Under the pieces are notes generated by a model. It was not told where the DNA came from. It made no database searches and saw only the letters and a program-made list of their open reading frames with translations. A DNA stretch of 31,093 nt, from assembly GCA_031411495.1 (NCBI GenBank), contig JANOBD010000042.1, positions 1-31,093 of the forward strand. The letters are read 5' to 3'. The first letter of the stretch is position 1. The number at the start of each line of letters is the position of its first letter. This DNA is from JANOBD01 sp031411495. GTDB taxonomy: Bacteria > Planctomycetota > Phycisphaerae > Tepidisphaerales > Tepidisphaeraceae. Shown piece after piece: positions 1-7,620 of this stretch. The position numbers and the translations under genes were made by a program.

Positions 1-669
1 CTTCTCGTGGGCGGCTGCGCGCTCGGCGCGACGCTGGCCTCGATGCCGCTGCACTCGGTGTTCTCCGCGCTGAAGGGCGTCAAGAAGATGCTCTTCGCGA
101 AGGACGCGCACGTCGAGCACATGATCAAGGACATGGTCCAGTACGCCGAAACCGCTCGGCGGGACGGGGTGCTCGCACTGGAGACGGTCGCCCGCGAGGC
201 GCCGGACCCGTTCCTCCGACGCGGGCTACAGCTCACGATCGACGGCACCGACCCCGAAATCATTGAGCGAATCATGCGGATCGAGATCGAGTCGATGGTC
301 GAGCGGCACAAGCACGGCAAGCACTTCTTCGGCTCGCTCGCGAAGTTCGGACCGGGGTGCGGACTCGTCGCGTGTCTCTGTGCGCAGGTGGCGATGTTCA
401 CCAACCTCAACGGCGACGCTGCCGTTATCGGCAAAGCGCTCTCGACGGCACTCACCGGCACGCTGTACGGCGCGCTCCTGCAGAACCTGATCGCCGGCCC
501 GGTCGCCGAAAAGCTCGGCCTGCTTTCGAAGGAAGAGCAGTTCGTCAAAGAAATCATCCTGCAGGGCGTGCTGAGCATCCAGGCAGGCAACAACCCGCGC
601 GTTGTGGAAATGCAGCTGATGAGCTTCCTGTCGCTCAAGGAACAGTCGGGCATGGCAAAAGCGGCCTAG
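1..669 (+). CDS. motA: Flagellar motor stator protein MotA (5' truncated)
   Basis: MotA forms the proton- or sodium-conducting stator with MotB and drives flagellar rotation from the inner membrane. The frame is open from the first base, so the start and roughly the first 30 residues lie outside the window. The visible part opens with the end of a membrane helix, then the cytoplasmic segment (VFSALKGVKKM, then MVQYAETARRDGVLALE and DPFLRRGLQLTIDGTD). This loop is typical of MotA and carries the charged residues that face FliG. Two further hydrophobic helices follow (KFGPGCGLVACLCAQVAMF and ALSTALTGTLYGALLQNLI) and then a cytoplasmic tail. motB lies downstream at 1116, so this is a stator operon, but a foreign-looking four-helix-bundle gene separates the two. 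TolQ/ExbB is less likely given the loop and the motB neighbour. Confidence 0.92.
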   Translation, partial: LLVGGCALGATLASMPLHSVFSALKGVKKMLFAKDAHVEHMIKDMVQYAETARRDGVLALETVAREAPDPFLRRGLQLTIDGTDPEIIERIMRIEIESMVERHKHGKHFFGSLAKFGPGCGLVACLCAQVAMFTNLNGDAAVIGKALSTALTGTLYGALLQNLIAGPVAEKLGLLSKEEQFVKEIILQGVLSIQAGNNPRVVEMQLMSFLSLKEQSGMAKAA

Positions 670-700
670 GGTCGGCGGTCTGCAGTGGGCGGTCTGCGGT
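670..700 (+). repeat. Left heptamer array (GGTCNGC type)
   Basis: Directly after the motA stop codon the sequence reads in 7-nt steps: GGTCGGC (670), GGTCTGC (677), AGTGGGC (684), GGTCTGC (691) and a partial GGT. The same heptamer occurs in reverse complement at 1084-1114, so the two arrays form inverted ends around the gene at 716-1102. Heptanucleotide tandem repeats of this sort are known from cyanobacteria as STRR sequences; calling this the same type is inference. Confidence 0.8.
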
Positions 701-715
701 AAAAGGATTTACTTT

Positions 716-1102
716 GTGGCGAAAAACTATCGCGAGTTGATCGTGTGGAATGAAGGAATGGATTTGGTCGAACGTGTCTATCGGATCACGCACTTGTGGC
801 CCACGCATGAACAGTTCGGGCTCACAAATCAGATTCGCCGGGCGGCCGTTTCTGTCCCCGCAAACATCGCCGAAGGTGAAGGACGTGGAAGCGACGCCGA
901 CTTCTGTCGCTTCCTGAGAATCGCACATGGATCGCTTCGTGAAGTGGAAACGCACGCACTGATTTCCGAGCGATTGACTTATTCAACATCAATCGACACG
1001 AATGCACTGCTCGACCACGCTGGTCAACTCGGCCGTCAAATACAAGGACTAGTCCGCAGCCTGCGCCCCGGAGGCAATTCGCCGCCGACCGCCGACCGCT
1101 GA
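716..1102 (+). CDS. Four-helix-bundle protein (S23/IVS family)
   Basis: A 128-residue protein of the family first found in intervening sequences of 23S rRNA genes (S23, TIGR02436) and structurally related to Avd of diversity-generating retroelements. The typical pattern is visible: YRELIVWNEGMDLVERVY, then PTHEQFGLTNQIRRAAVSVPANIAEG, then FCRFLRIAHGSLREVETHALIS. The start is GTG at 716 with AAGGA at 703-707. The stop codon lies inside the right heptamer array, so the last residues (PPTADR) are encoded by repeat. The gene separates motA from motB and is bounded by inverted heptamer arrays, which suggests insertion as a unit. Its function is unknown; the family is thought to bind nucleic acid. 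Confidence 0.85.
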   Translation: MAKNYRELIVWNEGMDLVERVYRITHLWPTHEQFGLTNQIRRAAVSVPANIAEGEGRGSDADFCRFLRIAHGSLREVETHALISERLTYSTSIDTNALLDHAGQLGRQIQGLVRSLRPGGNSPPTADR

Positions 1103-1114
1103 CCGCTGACCACC
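1084..1114 (+). repeat. Right heptamer array (GCYGACC type), inverted to the left array
   Basis: Four 7-nt units in register: GCCGACC (1084), GCCGACC (1091), GCTGACC (1098), GCTGACC (1105), then ACC. GCCGACC is the exact reverse complement of the left-array unit GGTCGGC. The array ends one base before the motB ATG at 1116, so no Shine-Dalgarno sequence is present there. Confidence 0.8.
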
Positions 1115-1115
1115 A

Positions 1116-1889
1116 ATGGCCTGCAAATGCAAAAAGTTCGATCCGCACGAGATGTGTGAAGAATGCCCCGAGTGGATCTTCACGCTCGCCGATCTCATCA
1201 TGTGCATGATGGGTTTGTTCGTGCTGCTCTGGGTGCTCAAGGAGAGCGGCGCCAAGGCGCCGGACAAGGCGGCGGCCGCCAAAGCGGAGAAGGAGACGTG
1301 GCAACAGATTCGTCACGGCTTCAATGAAGGCAACTACACCACGACCGTCGATTCGCAGGAAGAGATGAAGCGGATGAATGGCCCCGGCGAGCGTGGCAAG
1401 ACCGACAGCGAGCCCGAGTCGCCCGAAGGCACCGACCCTCAGTCCTCCATCATCCGTCCCGGGCGCGAAGTGACCACTGGCGGACGGCTGCTCTTCCCGA
1501 AAGGCGAGCCCGCGCTCAACGCCGATCTCAAACGCCGGCTCGACCAGGTCGCAGAGAAGATTCGCGGCATCCGGCTGATCGTGAACATCAAAGGCCACGC
1601 CGCCCGCGACGATTTCGGCCCAGGCACCGATCCTTCCGCCACGATGAGCCTCTCCCTCAAGCGCGCCCAGGCGGCCGCCGATTACCTCGTCTCCAAAGGC
1701 ATCGACCCCGAGGTGCTGCGCCTGCAGGGCTGCGGCATTTTCGAACCCGTCCGCAGCGGCGATCCTTCGGCCAACGGCCAGGTGCTGAACCGGCGCGTGG
1801 AAGTCTTCACGTCCGACACGCGCGTCGAAGAATTGCAGGACCCCAAGTCGACAGGCGCGCCGGTCGTGAGCGCGAAACCGGAAGATTGA
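1116..1889 (+). CDS. motB: Flagellar motor stator protein MotB (OmpA-like C-terminus)
   Basis: MotB anchors the stator to peptidoglycan and carries the proton-binding aspartate. The 257-residue product has one N-terminal membrane helix, EWIFTLADLIMCMMGLFVLLWVL (about 19-41). Asp26 in LAD matches the essential MotB aspartate. A linker leads to an OmpA-like domain (about 125-240) with the motif IVNIKGHA, SLKRAQAAADYLVSKGI and NRRVEVF. The N-terminus carries four cysteines (C3, C5, C14, C17) in a CxC...CxxC arrangement just before the helix. The ATG at 1116 lies one base after the heptamer array and has no visible ribosome-binding site; the original motA-motB junction has probably been altered by the element upstream. 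Confidence 0.93.
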   Translation: MACKCKKFDPHEMCEECPEWIFTLADLIMCMMGLFVLLWVLKESGAKAPDKAAAAKAEKETWQQIRHGFNEGNYTTTVDSQEEMKRMNGPGERGKTDSEPESPEGTDPQSSIIRPGREVTTGGRLLFPKGEPALNADLKRRLDQVAEKIRGIRLIVNIKGHAARDDFGPGTDPSATMSLSLKRAQAAADYLVSKGIDPEVLRLQGCGIFEPVRSGDPSANGQVLNRRVEVFTSDTRVEELQDPKSTGAPVVSAKPED

Positions 1890-2177
1890 TCGGCGCAACG
1901 AAACCCAACGCGACCACAACAATGCGAAGGGCCCGCCGCCTCGCATCGCGTTCCATTTTGTCCGATCACGGGTTTCGCCTCGCCGGCCGGCCACAACTCT
2001 GCAATGTGGATGATTTGTGCGTTGACGTAAAGATCGGCAACTCGTACTGTCTGCGCCATCGACCGCGATGGATTTCCCCGCCGCCCGAAACGACGTTGGG
2101 GCCGGTTGATTTCTGTGGGAGGCTCAAGGGCGAAGGGATGCTTTTGGGCAAAGTGAAGGCCTTTGCCGAGGTCATGG
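1890..2177. other. Gap of 288 bp with no convincing gene
   Basis: The gap lies between motB and the next gene. A plus-strand frame is open here (from TTG at 1886), but the product has no recognisable family or compositional sign of coding. No promoter, terminator hairpin or repeat was clear. Confidence 0.4.
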
Positions 2178-3308
2178 ATGGCCAAGCGAAAACGCAAAAT
2201 GACGTTGTTTGATGTGATCAATGCCGGTCAACCGATCGGCATCCAGGTCCGCACCCGGGTTCCGACCTACCAGCCCACGCCCGAACTCCCCGTCAAAAAG
2301 AAACTCGCGAAACTGTTCGGGCGCAAGCCGAGCCGCGATCCGAACCAACCGCTTTCCGCCGCGGAGGAACTGGAACTTTTGCGTCGCGAGCTCGGCGGAA
2401 AGAAGGCGGTCACCGAAGTTGAAAGCGGCGCGAACGACTCGGTCGAAACCGAATACGACCCGACCGCGCGGTTCGCCGAGACGGAATCGCCCCGCCCTGC
2501 ACGCCGGGCCGTCGAGATCGCGAGAGACCTCAGCGACCAACCCGCGCGTCCGCCAAAAGCGCCGCGCAAGTCGATCAAGCAGATCACTTCCGAATACTGG
2601 GAAAAGGTCGCGCCGCGCGTGCATTCGACGCGGGATCACATTTCGCAGTGGACGACCGCCGGGTGGAGACACTCGCAGGAATACGTCGAGTCGCTGCGCA
2701 ACCTGAACACGCGTCACGCCGCAACGGCGGCGACCATTCTCGGCGGCATCATCGTGCTCGGCGGATCGTTTTACGTGGGCAAGCTGCTGTTGCAGCGTCC
2801 GGCAAGCGATGCCGCGCTCGTCGACGCCGACGGCATCAACCGCGACCCGCGGCCGGAGGTGATGGACGTCGATCCGAACGCGAACAGCGCTGTCGCTAAC
2901 GTCTCGCGAAGCGTGCCGAGCGTGTCGCTGGAACGGACCAATCAGCCAACCACGCAGAAGCCGCCGACACCGGCGCCAGCGTCGGGAGTCTTCGGCGGAA
3001 GAAGCCTCGATCTGAACTTCGTGATCGTCCAGAGCTACTACACCCAGGCCGAGGCCGACGCGGCCGTCGACGTACTTGCGAAGTACAACATTCGCGCCAG
3101 CGTCGAAAAGAATCTCCCGGGCTGGAGCAGCGGCGGACGCGATTTCTACAGCGTCGTCAGCGTCGACGGCTACCCGAAGCTCAAAGACAATGCCGCCTAC
3201 CAGGCGTTCCTCTCGACACTCACCAAGATCAGCGACCGCGAAGCCGGCAGCACCCTGCCCAAGCGGCTCGATCCGCGACCCTACAAGTACGTCCGCTCGG
3301 CGACGTGA
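2178..3308 (+). CDS. Membrane protein with C-terminal SPOR-like domain
   Basis: I do not recognise a named family for the full length. From the ATG at 2178 (MAKRKRKMTLFDVINAGQPIG) the product is 376 residues; an in-frame TTG at 2163 is a weaker start. Residues 1-180 are charged and low in hydrophobics, probably cytoplasmic. One membrane helix follows (ATAATILGGIIVLGGSFYVGKLLLQ, about 182-206), then a Pro/Thr-rich linker. The C-terminal domain (about 280-355) begins LNFVIVQSYYTQAEADAAVDVLAKYNIRASVEK. It has the strand-helix-strand look of SPOR-type domains, which bind denuded peptidoglycan; this assignment is inference. The layout suggests an inner-membrane protein with an extracytoplasmic wall-binding end. 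Confidence 0.7.
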   Translation: MAKRKRKMTLFDVINAGQPIGIQVRTRVPTYQPTPELPVKKKLAKLFGRKPSRDPNQPLSAAEELELLRRELGGKKAVTEVESGANDSVETEYDPTARFAETESPRPARRAVEIARDLSDQPARPPKAPRKSIKQITSEYWEKVAPRVHSTRDHISQWTTAGWRHSQEYVESLRNLNTRHAATAATILGGIIVLGGSFYVGKLLLQRPASDAALVDADGINRDPRPEVMDVDPNANSAVANVSRSVPSVSLERTNQPTTQKPPTPAPASGVFGGRSLDLNFVIVQSYYTQAEADAAVDVLAKYNIRASVEKNLPGWSSGGRDFYSVVSVDGYPKLKDNAAYQAFLSTLTKISDREAGSTLPKRLDPRPYKYVRSAT

Positions 3309-3330
3309 TCGATGAGCGAACGCTGTCGGC

Positions 3331-3349
3331 GAGAAAATCCGGTTTTCTC
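3331..3349. other. Perfect 7-bp inverted repeat upstream of the M42-like peptidase
   Basis: GAGAAAA at 3331-3337 and TTTTCTC at 3343-3349 are exact reverse complements around TCCGG. The hairpin lies between two co-directional genes and just before a heptamer array. It could be an operator or a weak transcript-end hairpin; no T-run follows. Confidence 0.4.
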
Positions 3350-3351
3350 CC

Positions 3352-3386
3352 CTTCATCCTTCGGCCTTCATCCTTCATCCTTGCGC
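3352..3386 (+). repeat. Heptamer array (CTTCATC type)
   Basis: Five consecutive 7-nt units in register: CTTCATC (3352), CTTCGGC (3359), CTTCATC (3366), CTTCATC (3373), CTTGCGC (3380). The array ends three bases before the ATG at 3389. No inverted partner was found nearby, unlike the other heptamer loci. Confidence 0.7.
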
Positions 3387-3388
3387 CC

Positions 3389-4507
3389 ATGGACCCGATC
3401 GAATTTCTCCAGCGCTTCACCTCGATCCCCACCGCGCCGTTCCGTGAGCATCTGGTCATGCACGCGGTCGACACCTTTGCACGATCGTATCGGGCAATCC
3501 AGGTCTCGCGCGATGAGTTCGGCAACACCCTGCTGTTGCGCCGCGGCAGGGAAAAATCGAAGAAGCCGAGGCTCATCTTCGTCGCCCATTTGGATCATCC
3601 GGGGTTTGTGGCCGAGGAGATGATCGGCACCAACCAGTTGAAGGCCGATTTTCGCGGCGGAGTGATGGCGAGTTTCGTCATGGGCGCGCGGGTGAAGTTC
3701 TTTGACGCCGGCCGCGAGATCGATGCAAAGGTCATCGATGTGACCTCCGATGCGGACGGCCGGGCGGATTTCGCGACGCTTCGTGTATCCGAGCCGGTCG
3801 GGCCCGATGCGATCGGCATGTTCGATGTGGGCGAAGCGCGGATCGCGAAGAATCGCCTGCACTGCCGCTGCTGCGACGACCTCGCCGGCGCGGCGGCGGC
3901 ACTGGTCATGCTCGACGGACTTGCCTCGAAACCGCCGAAGCATGATGTCGGCGTCCTGCTCACGCGCGGCGAGGAGCAGGGATTCATCGGCGCGATGGCG
4001 TCGGTCCTGTATCCGAAGCTGCTTCGCACCACCGACCGCATCATCAGCATCGAATGCTCGGCCGAACAACCCGTCGCACTCCAGGGAAACGGCGTGGTGC
4101 TGCGCGTCGGCGACCGCACGAGCATCTTTGACTCGTCGTTTTCGCGATTCATCTTCAACTCGGCCGACGCGCTGCAGAAGCGCGACAAGACGTTCAAGTA
4201 CCAGCGTGCGCTCATGCCCGGCGGGACGTGCGAAGCGACGGTGTTCGATGCGTGGGGCTACACCAGCGCGGCGATCTGCGTGCCGCTGGGGAATTATCAC
4301 AACATGGACAAGCCGCGCGAGCGCATCGCCGCCGAACACGTACACCTCGACGACTGGAACAACATGGTCCGGCTGTTTCTCGAAATCTCGCGGACCATCG
4401 ACCGATTCGACGGAACGCACGCGGAGTTGAAGGGCCGGCTGATGAAGCGATTCGAGGCGTATCGCCACCACTTCAAGATTCGCGGCACGGTGCACGCGGG
4501 TGCGTGA
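3389..4507 (+). CDS. M42-like metallo-aminopeptidase
   Basis: A dinuclear zinc aminopeptidase or deacylase of the MH clan, probably cytosolic and acting on peptides. Candidate metal and catalytic residues in the 372-residue product are H67 and D69 (VAHLDHPGF), D163/D164 (CCDDLAGA), the glutamate pair E195/E196 (TRGEEQGFIG), E222 (SIECS) and H304 (GNYHNMD), which is the M42/M20-like order. The middle segment (about 90-155) fits the inserted dimerisation domain of M42 enzymes. I chose the ATG at 3389 because the 28 codons upstream in this frame are hairpin and heptamer-repeat sequence. No good ribosome-binding site is visible, since the repeat occupies that position. The M28 family is a less likely alternative. 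Confidence 0.8.
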   Translation: MDPIEFLQRFTSIPTAPFREHLVMHAVDTFARSYRAIQVSRDEFGNTLLLRRGREKSKKPRLIFVAHLDHPGFVAEEMIGTNQLKADFRGGVMASFVMGARVKFFDAGREIDAKVIDVTSDADGRADFATLRVSEPVGPDAIGMFDVGEARIAKNRLHCRCCDDLAGAAAALVMLDGLASKPPKHDVGVLLTRGEEQGFIGAMASVLYPKLLRTTDRIISIECSAEQPVALQGNGVVLRVGDRTSIFDSSFSRFIFNSADALQKRDKTFKYQRALMPGGTCEATVFDAWGYTSAAICVPLGNYHNMDKPRERIAAEHVHLDDWNNMVRLFLEISRTIDRFDGTHAELKGRLMKRFEAYRHHFKIRGTVHAGA

Positions 4508-4517
4508 GTGATTCACC

Positions 4518-4727
4518 TCATGCCGGATCGTAGCCGCCGCCGCCAAGCGGATGGCAGCGCGCGATGCGCTTGCTGCCGCGCCACACGCCGCGGATCGGGC
4601 CGTACTTGCGAACGGCATCGATCATGTACTGGCTGCAGGAAGGTTCGAAGCGACAGCGTCCGCCGAGCAATCGTCCGAAGGTGGCGCGGTAGACGAGGAC
4701 GAAGAAGATGACGATGGATTGGCCCAT
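4518..4727 (-). CDS. yidD: Membrane protein insertion efficiency factor YidD
   Basis: A short protein (69 residues from the ATG at 4727) that assists YidC-dependent insertion of inner-membrane proteins. It has the hallmark residues: RCRFEPSCSQYMIDAVRKYG in the middle and RCHPLGGGGYDPA at the C-terminus, after a short hydrophobic N-terminal helix (SIVIFFVLVYRATFG). An upstream in-frame ATG at 4775 would add 16 residues that do not look like the family, so the shorter start is preferred. In many bacteria yidD sits in the rpmH-rnpA-yidD-yidC cluster; here it stands alone, convergent with the M42-like peptidase 10 bp away. Confidence 0.93.
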   Translation of the reverse strand: MGQSIVIFFVLVYRATFGRLLGGRCRFEPSCSQYMIDAVRKYGPIRGVWRGSKRIARCHPLGGGGYDPA

Positions 4728-4897
4728 GGGGTACAAGACACGACACTGGCAATCCGCCATCCAGAGGGGAGCCAAGCGGAGGGCTTGGACTCCGCGAGCG
4801 ATCGAAGGATCTCGGAACTGCGCGACATGGACTCACCAGAAATCTGTCGGGAAGAGATCGATCCTTCCCGAAACGTTGCTGCCCGTTTCAAGCGAAC

Positions 4898-4944
4898 TGC
4901 GACCCGAGATTCTTCTGTCGCTTAGGCTCCCTCAGAATGACAGG
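4898..4944. repeat. Dispersed-repeat-like sequence (GATTCTTC ... CTCAGAATGACAG)
   Basis: The segment contains GAGATTCTTCTGTCGCTTAG and then CTCAGAATGACAG. This pattern resembles a short dispersed intergenic repeat seen in many environmental bacterial genomes; that comparison is from memory. The surrounding 4728-4958 gap has no convincing gene. Confidence 0.4.
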
Positions 4945-4958
4945 TACTGCAAGCACGC

Positions 4959-6158
4959 TCAGATGAACGGCACATCGTCCAGCAGCTTGCTCTTGATGTC
5001 GTACGCCGCGCTCAGGCCGTTGCTGCCGCCCTGGTTCACCACATCGTACGCGGCGTACTTGATCTGCGGGATGAGTTGAACGGTCGAGTACCAGTTTCCG
5101 TTGGTACCGTCGTGGCTGAGCACCTTGAAGCCGAAGACATTTGTCACCACCCAGCCCGCGGCGTACTGCGTACCTCCCGCATCGTAAGGCGTATGGAGCC
5201 GGCCGAGCGTGGCGGGTTGAACCAGCAGCCTGCCGTTCACTTTCAGGCCCATGTGCGCCTTGAGGAACTTCCCCCAGTCGATCACCGACATGCTCATCGT
5301 GCCCGCCGGCGCAAGGTACGGGAGCAGATCGTCGTTGCTGTTGGTCCTCGGGCTGCCGTTGGCGTTATGGCCGCGCGGCTGCCAGAGTTTTCGGCCGGTG
5401 TCGCTGCCCTGCGGGCCGAAGCCGGCGCTGTCCATGCCGAGCGGCTTGAAGACGTAGGTCGCCATCAAAGATTCAAAGCTCTGGCCCGTCACCTGCTCGG
5501 CCATCGCGCCCAGAACCGCGTAGCCGAAATTGCTGTACTCAAAGTTTTCGCCCGGCGAACCGTTCGCCGAACTCTTCAGAACGATCGGCACCATCTTCGC
5601 GCGCTGCTGCATCCGCGATCCGCTGAGCGTGCCGAGCTTGATCAGGTTCGATGCCGTCTCCACCTTCACGTCACTGATGCCGCTGCGATTCGTCATCAAC
5701 TGCCAGACGGTGACGTTCCTGAAGCTGCTGTTGATCGAACTGGCGAGACTCGGATAAACGTCGACGATGGTCGTCTCCCAGTCGAGCTTCCCGACTTCGA
5801 TGAGCCGCGCGACCATGGTAGAGGTCATTGCCTTGCCGGAGGAGCCAAGGTGGAAGCGGTCATCGGTGTTGACGCGTTCCTTCCGGTCGCGGCGACGCTT
5901 CCCGGATGCGCCCAGCGCAGCGAGCGATCCGTTCTGGATGACGCCGGCCGCGCCGGCGGGAACATTGTCATCCCGCACAATCGAGTAAATCTCGCCGGAC
6001 ACGTCGCGAATGGTCTGCGCCCGCGCGAAGGGAACGGTGATCCGCGTGCCCGCCTGTTCCATCACCCGCAGGAGCGTCTCGTTGCCGCCGGAAAGCAATC
6101 GACGCGGTTCGAGGGCGTCAAACATCGGGGCGATCGTTGGGTAAGGTTTTGGCATCAT
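4959..6158 (-). CDS. Serine hydrolase (beta-lactamase/PBP fold) with LEPR-XLL N-terminus
   Basis: A secreted or surface-bound serine hydrolase of the class C beta-lactamase/esterase/D-Ala-D-Ala peptidase superfamily; the substrate is unknown. From the ATG at 6158 (MMPKPYPTIAP) the product is 399 residues. Residues 16-23 are LEPRRLLS, the LEPR-XLL motif found near the N-terminus of planctomycete exported proteins. The catalytic set is visible: S106-x-x-K109 (LGSSGKAMTS), Y208-S-N210 (FEYSNFGYAVLG) and H349-D-G351 (LSHDGTNGN) in place of KTG. An upstream in-frame extension to 6233 would put 25 residues before MMPKP and is rejected. The gene is divergent from the DUF3137-like gene at 6288. Confidence 0.88.
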   Translation of the reverse strand: MMPKPYPTIAPMFDALEPRRLLSGGNETLLRVMEQAGTRITVPFARAQTIRDVSGEIYSIVRDDNVPAGAAGVIQNGSLAALGASGKRRRDRKERVNTDDRFHLGSSGKAMTSTMVARLIEVGKLDWETTIVDVYPSLASSINSSFRNVTVWQLMTNRSGISDVKVETASNLIKLGTLSGSRMQQRAKMVPIVLKSSANGSPGENFEYSNFGYAVLGAMAEQVTGQSFESLMATYVFKPLGMDSAGFGPQGSDTGRKLWQPRGHNANGSPRTNSNDDLLPYLAPAGTMSMSVIDWGKFLKAHMGLKVNGRLLVQPATLGRLHTPYDAGGTQYAAGWVVTNVFGFKVLSHDGTNGNWYSTVQLIPQIKYAAYDVVNQGGSNGLSAAYDIKSKLLDDVPFI

Positions 6159-6287
6159 GATTCCATCGGTCAGACGCGGCGGATCCGCGCAGTCTCGCTG
6201 TAAGTTTAGGCAGCTCGTCGCGGCGGGATCCAAACTTCCAGTTCAGTAGAATTGACGCCGCCGACTGTTCTCCGATGATGCGAAATC

Positions 6288-7013
6288 ATGCCTGTGCCGA
6301 TGATTCTTTTGATCGTCCTCTTCATCGCGATCGTCGTCGTCGCGATCGTCTTCGGTGCGAAGGCTGCCAAGGCGCGGCGCGAAGCGCTCGCCGGCCTCGC
6401 GGCGACGCTCGGCTTCACCTTCGATCCATCGGACGACGCCTCCGTTTCCTACCGCCTGCGGGATTTCTCGCCCTTTTCCACCGGCACCGATCGCCGCGGC
6501 TACAACTCGCTCCGCGGCAACCTGCAGGTGAATGACAAACCGCTCGCCATCCAGATGGGCGATTATCGCTACACCACCGAATCCGGCAGCGGCAAAGACC
6601 GCCACGAGACGACCCATCGCATCAGCTACCTCGCCTGCACCCTGCCCCTGAGCCTGATGCTCAAGATGAAAGTTCGATCGGAAGGCTTCTTCGACAAGAT
6701 CGCCGGCGCGGTTGGCTTCGAGGACATCAACTTCGAGTCGGCCGAGTTTAGCCGCAAATTTCACGTGAGCGGCAGCGACAAGAAGATCGTCTACGACCTG
6801 CTCGACCCGCGCATGATCGAATGGTATCTCACGAGCAACCCGCCGAGCCTGCAGATCGTGGCCGACCAGATCGTCCTGCTCCGCGGCGGGACGTGGAAGC
6901 CGGAAGAGTTCAACACGGTTGTCGATTGGCTCAAGGGGTTCGTGACGCGCTTTCCGGACCACCTGGTGCAGCGGCTGAAATCGATGCCGGTGAACGCCGT
7001 TGTGTCAACCTGA
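6288..7013 (+). CDS. DUF3137-like membrane protein
   Basis: A 241-residue protein with one N-terminal membrane helix (MILLIVLFIAIVVVAIVFGA, about 5-24) and a soluble domain. The domain contains LAATLGFTFDPSDD near the start, a central beta-rich stretch (GYNSLRGNLQVNDKPLAIQMGDYRY) and FSRKFHVSGSDKKIVYDLLDPRMIEWYL, a pattern typical of DUF3137-like proteins. The function is unknown. It ends 20 bp before lemA, a recurrent pairing for this family, so the two are probably one operon. The family name is less sure than the gene. Confidence 0.7.
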   Translation: MPVPMILLIVLFIAIVVVAIVFGAKAAKARREALAGLAATLGFTFDPSDDASVSYRLRDFSPFSTGTDRRGYNSLRGNLQVNDKPLAIQMGDYRYTTESGSGKDRHETTHRISYLACTLPLSLMLKMKVRSEGFFDKIAGAVGFEDINFESAEFSRKFHVSGSDKKIVYDLLDPRMIEWYLTSNPPSLQIVADQIVLLRGGTWKPEEFNTVVDWLKGFVTRFPDHLVQRLKSMPVNAVVST

Positions 7014-7033
7014 ACTGCATCGAAGGGAACGGA

Positions 7034-7594
7034 ATGGGTTACGTCATCGCGATTGCCGTCATCATCCTCATCCCGCTGATCTGGGTGATGGCGATCTACA
7101 ACAGGCTCGTGAAGATTCGACAGACCGTTAGTGACAGTTGGGCGGGGATCGATGTCGAGCTCAAGCGGCGCTACGACCTGATCCCCAACCTTGTCGAGAC
7201 GGTGAAAGGCTATGCCGCCCACGAGCGCGACACGCTTCAAAGCGTCGTCGAGCTTCGCAACAAGGCGGTGGCGAGCACCGGATCACCCGCGAGCCAGGCG
7301 GTGGATGAACAGAAACTCGCGCTGGGCCTGCAGCGGCTCTTCGCGATCGCCGAGAGCTATCCGCAACTCAAGGCCGACCAGAACTACCTCGCCCTGCAAA
7401 AGGAACTGGCCATCACCGAGGACCGGATCGCCGCCAGCCGCCGGTTCTACAACGGCAACGTCCGCGACATGAACACGCTCTGCCAGACATTCCCGACGAA
7501 CCTGATCGCCGGGGCGTTCGGCTTCGAGCCGGTGACGTTCTTCGAGCTGACGAACGTAACGGAACGGGTGGTGCCGCGGGTGGCAATGGATTAG
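7034..7594 (+). CDS. lemA: LemA family protein
   Basis: A 186-residue LemA protein: an N-terminal membrane helix (MGYVIAIAVIILIPLIWVMAIYN) followed by a long helical domain. The hallmark is RQTVSDSWAGIDVELKRRYDLIPNLVETVKGYAAHE, then NYLALQKELAITEDRIAASRRFYN and a C-terminal FPTNLIAGAFGF. The biochemical role is not established; the family is often linked with a membrane-associated partner, here the DUF3137-like protein just upstream. The ATG at 7034 is preceded by AAGGGA at 7023-7028. The frame is open further upstream, but those codons overlap the previous gene. Confidence 0.95.
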   Translation: MGYVIAIAVIILIPLIWVMAIYNRLVKIRQTVSDSWAGIDVELKRRYDLIPNLVETVKGYAAHERDTLQSVVELRNKAVASTGSPASQAVDEQKLALGLQRLFAIAESYPQLKADQNYLALQKELAITEDRIAASRRFYNGNVRDMNTLCQTFPTNLIAGAFGFEPVTFFELTNVTERVVPRVAMD

Positions 7595-7620
7595 GAAGAA
7601 AGCCGCGCAAAGGACAAGAA

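Noticed and set aside
822..1994. Long minus-strand open frame of 390 codons across motB
   Set aside because: It is antisense to the clear MotB reading frame and has no recognisable domain; long shadow frames are common at this GC content.
1886..2212. Plus-strand open frame overlapping the motB stop
   Set aside because: It has a TTG start, no ribosome-binding site and no family resemblance, and it runs into the next gene.
3305..3388. Earlier start for the M42-like peptidase
   Set aside because: The 28 extra codons are hairpin and heptamer repeat sequence and do not resemble protein.
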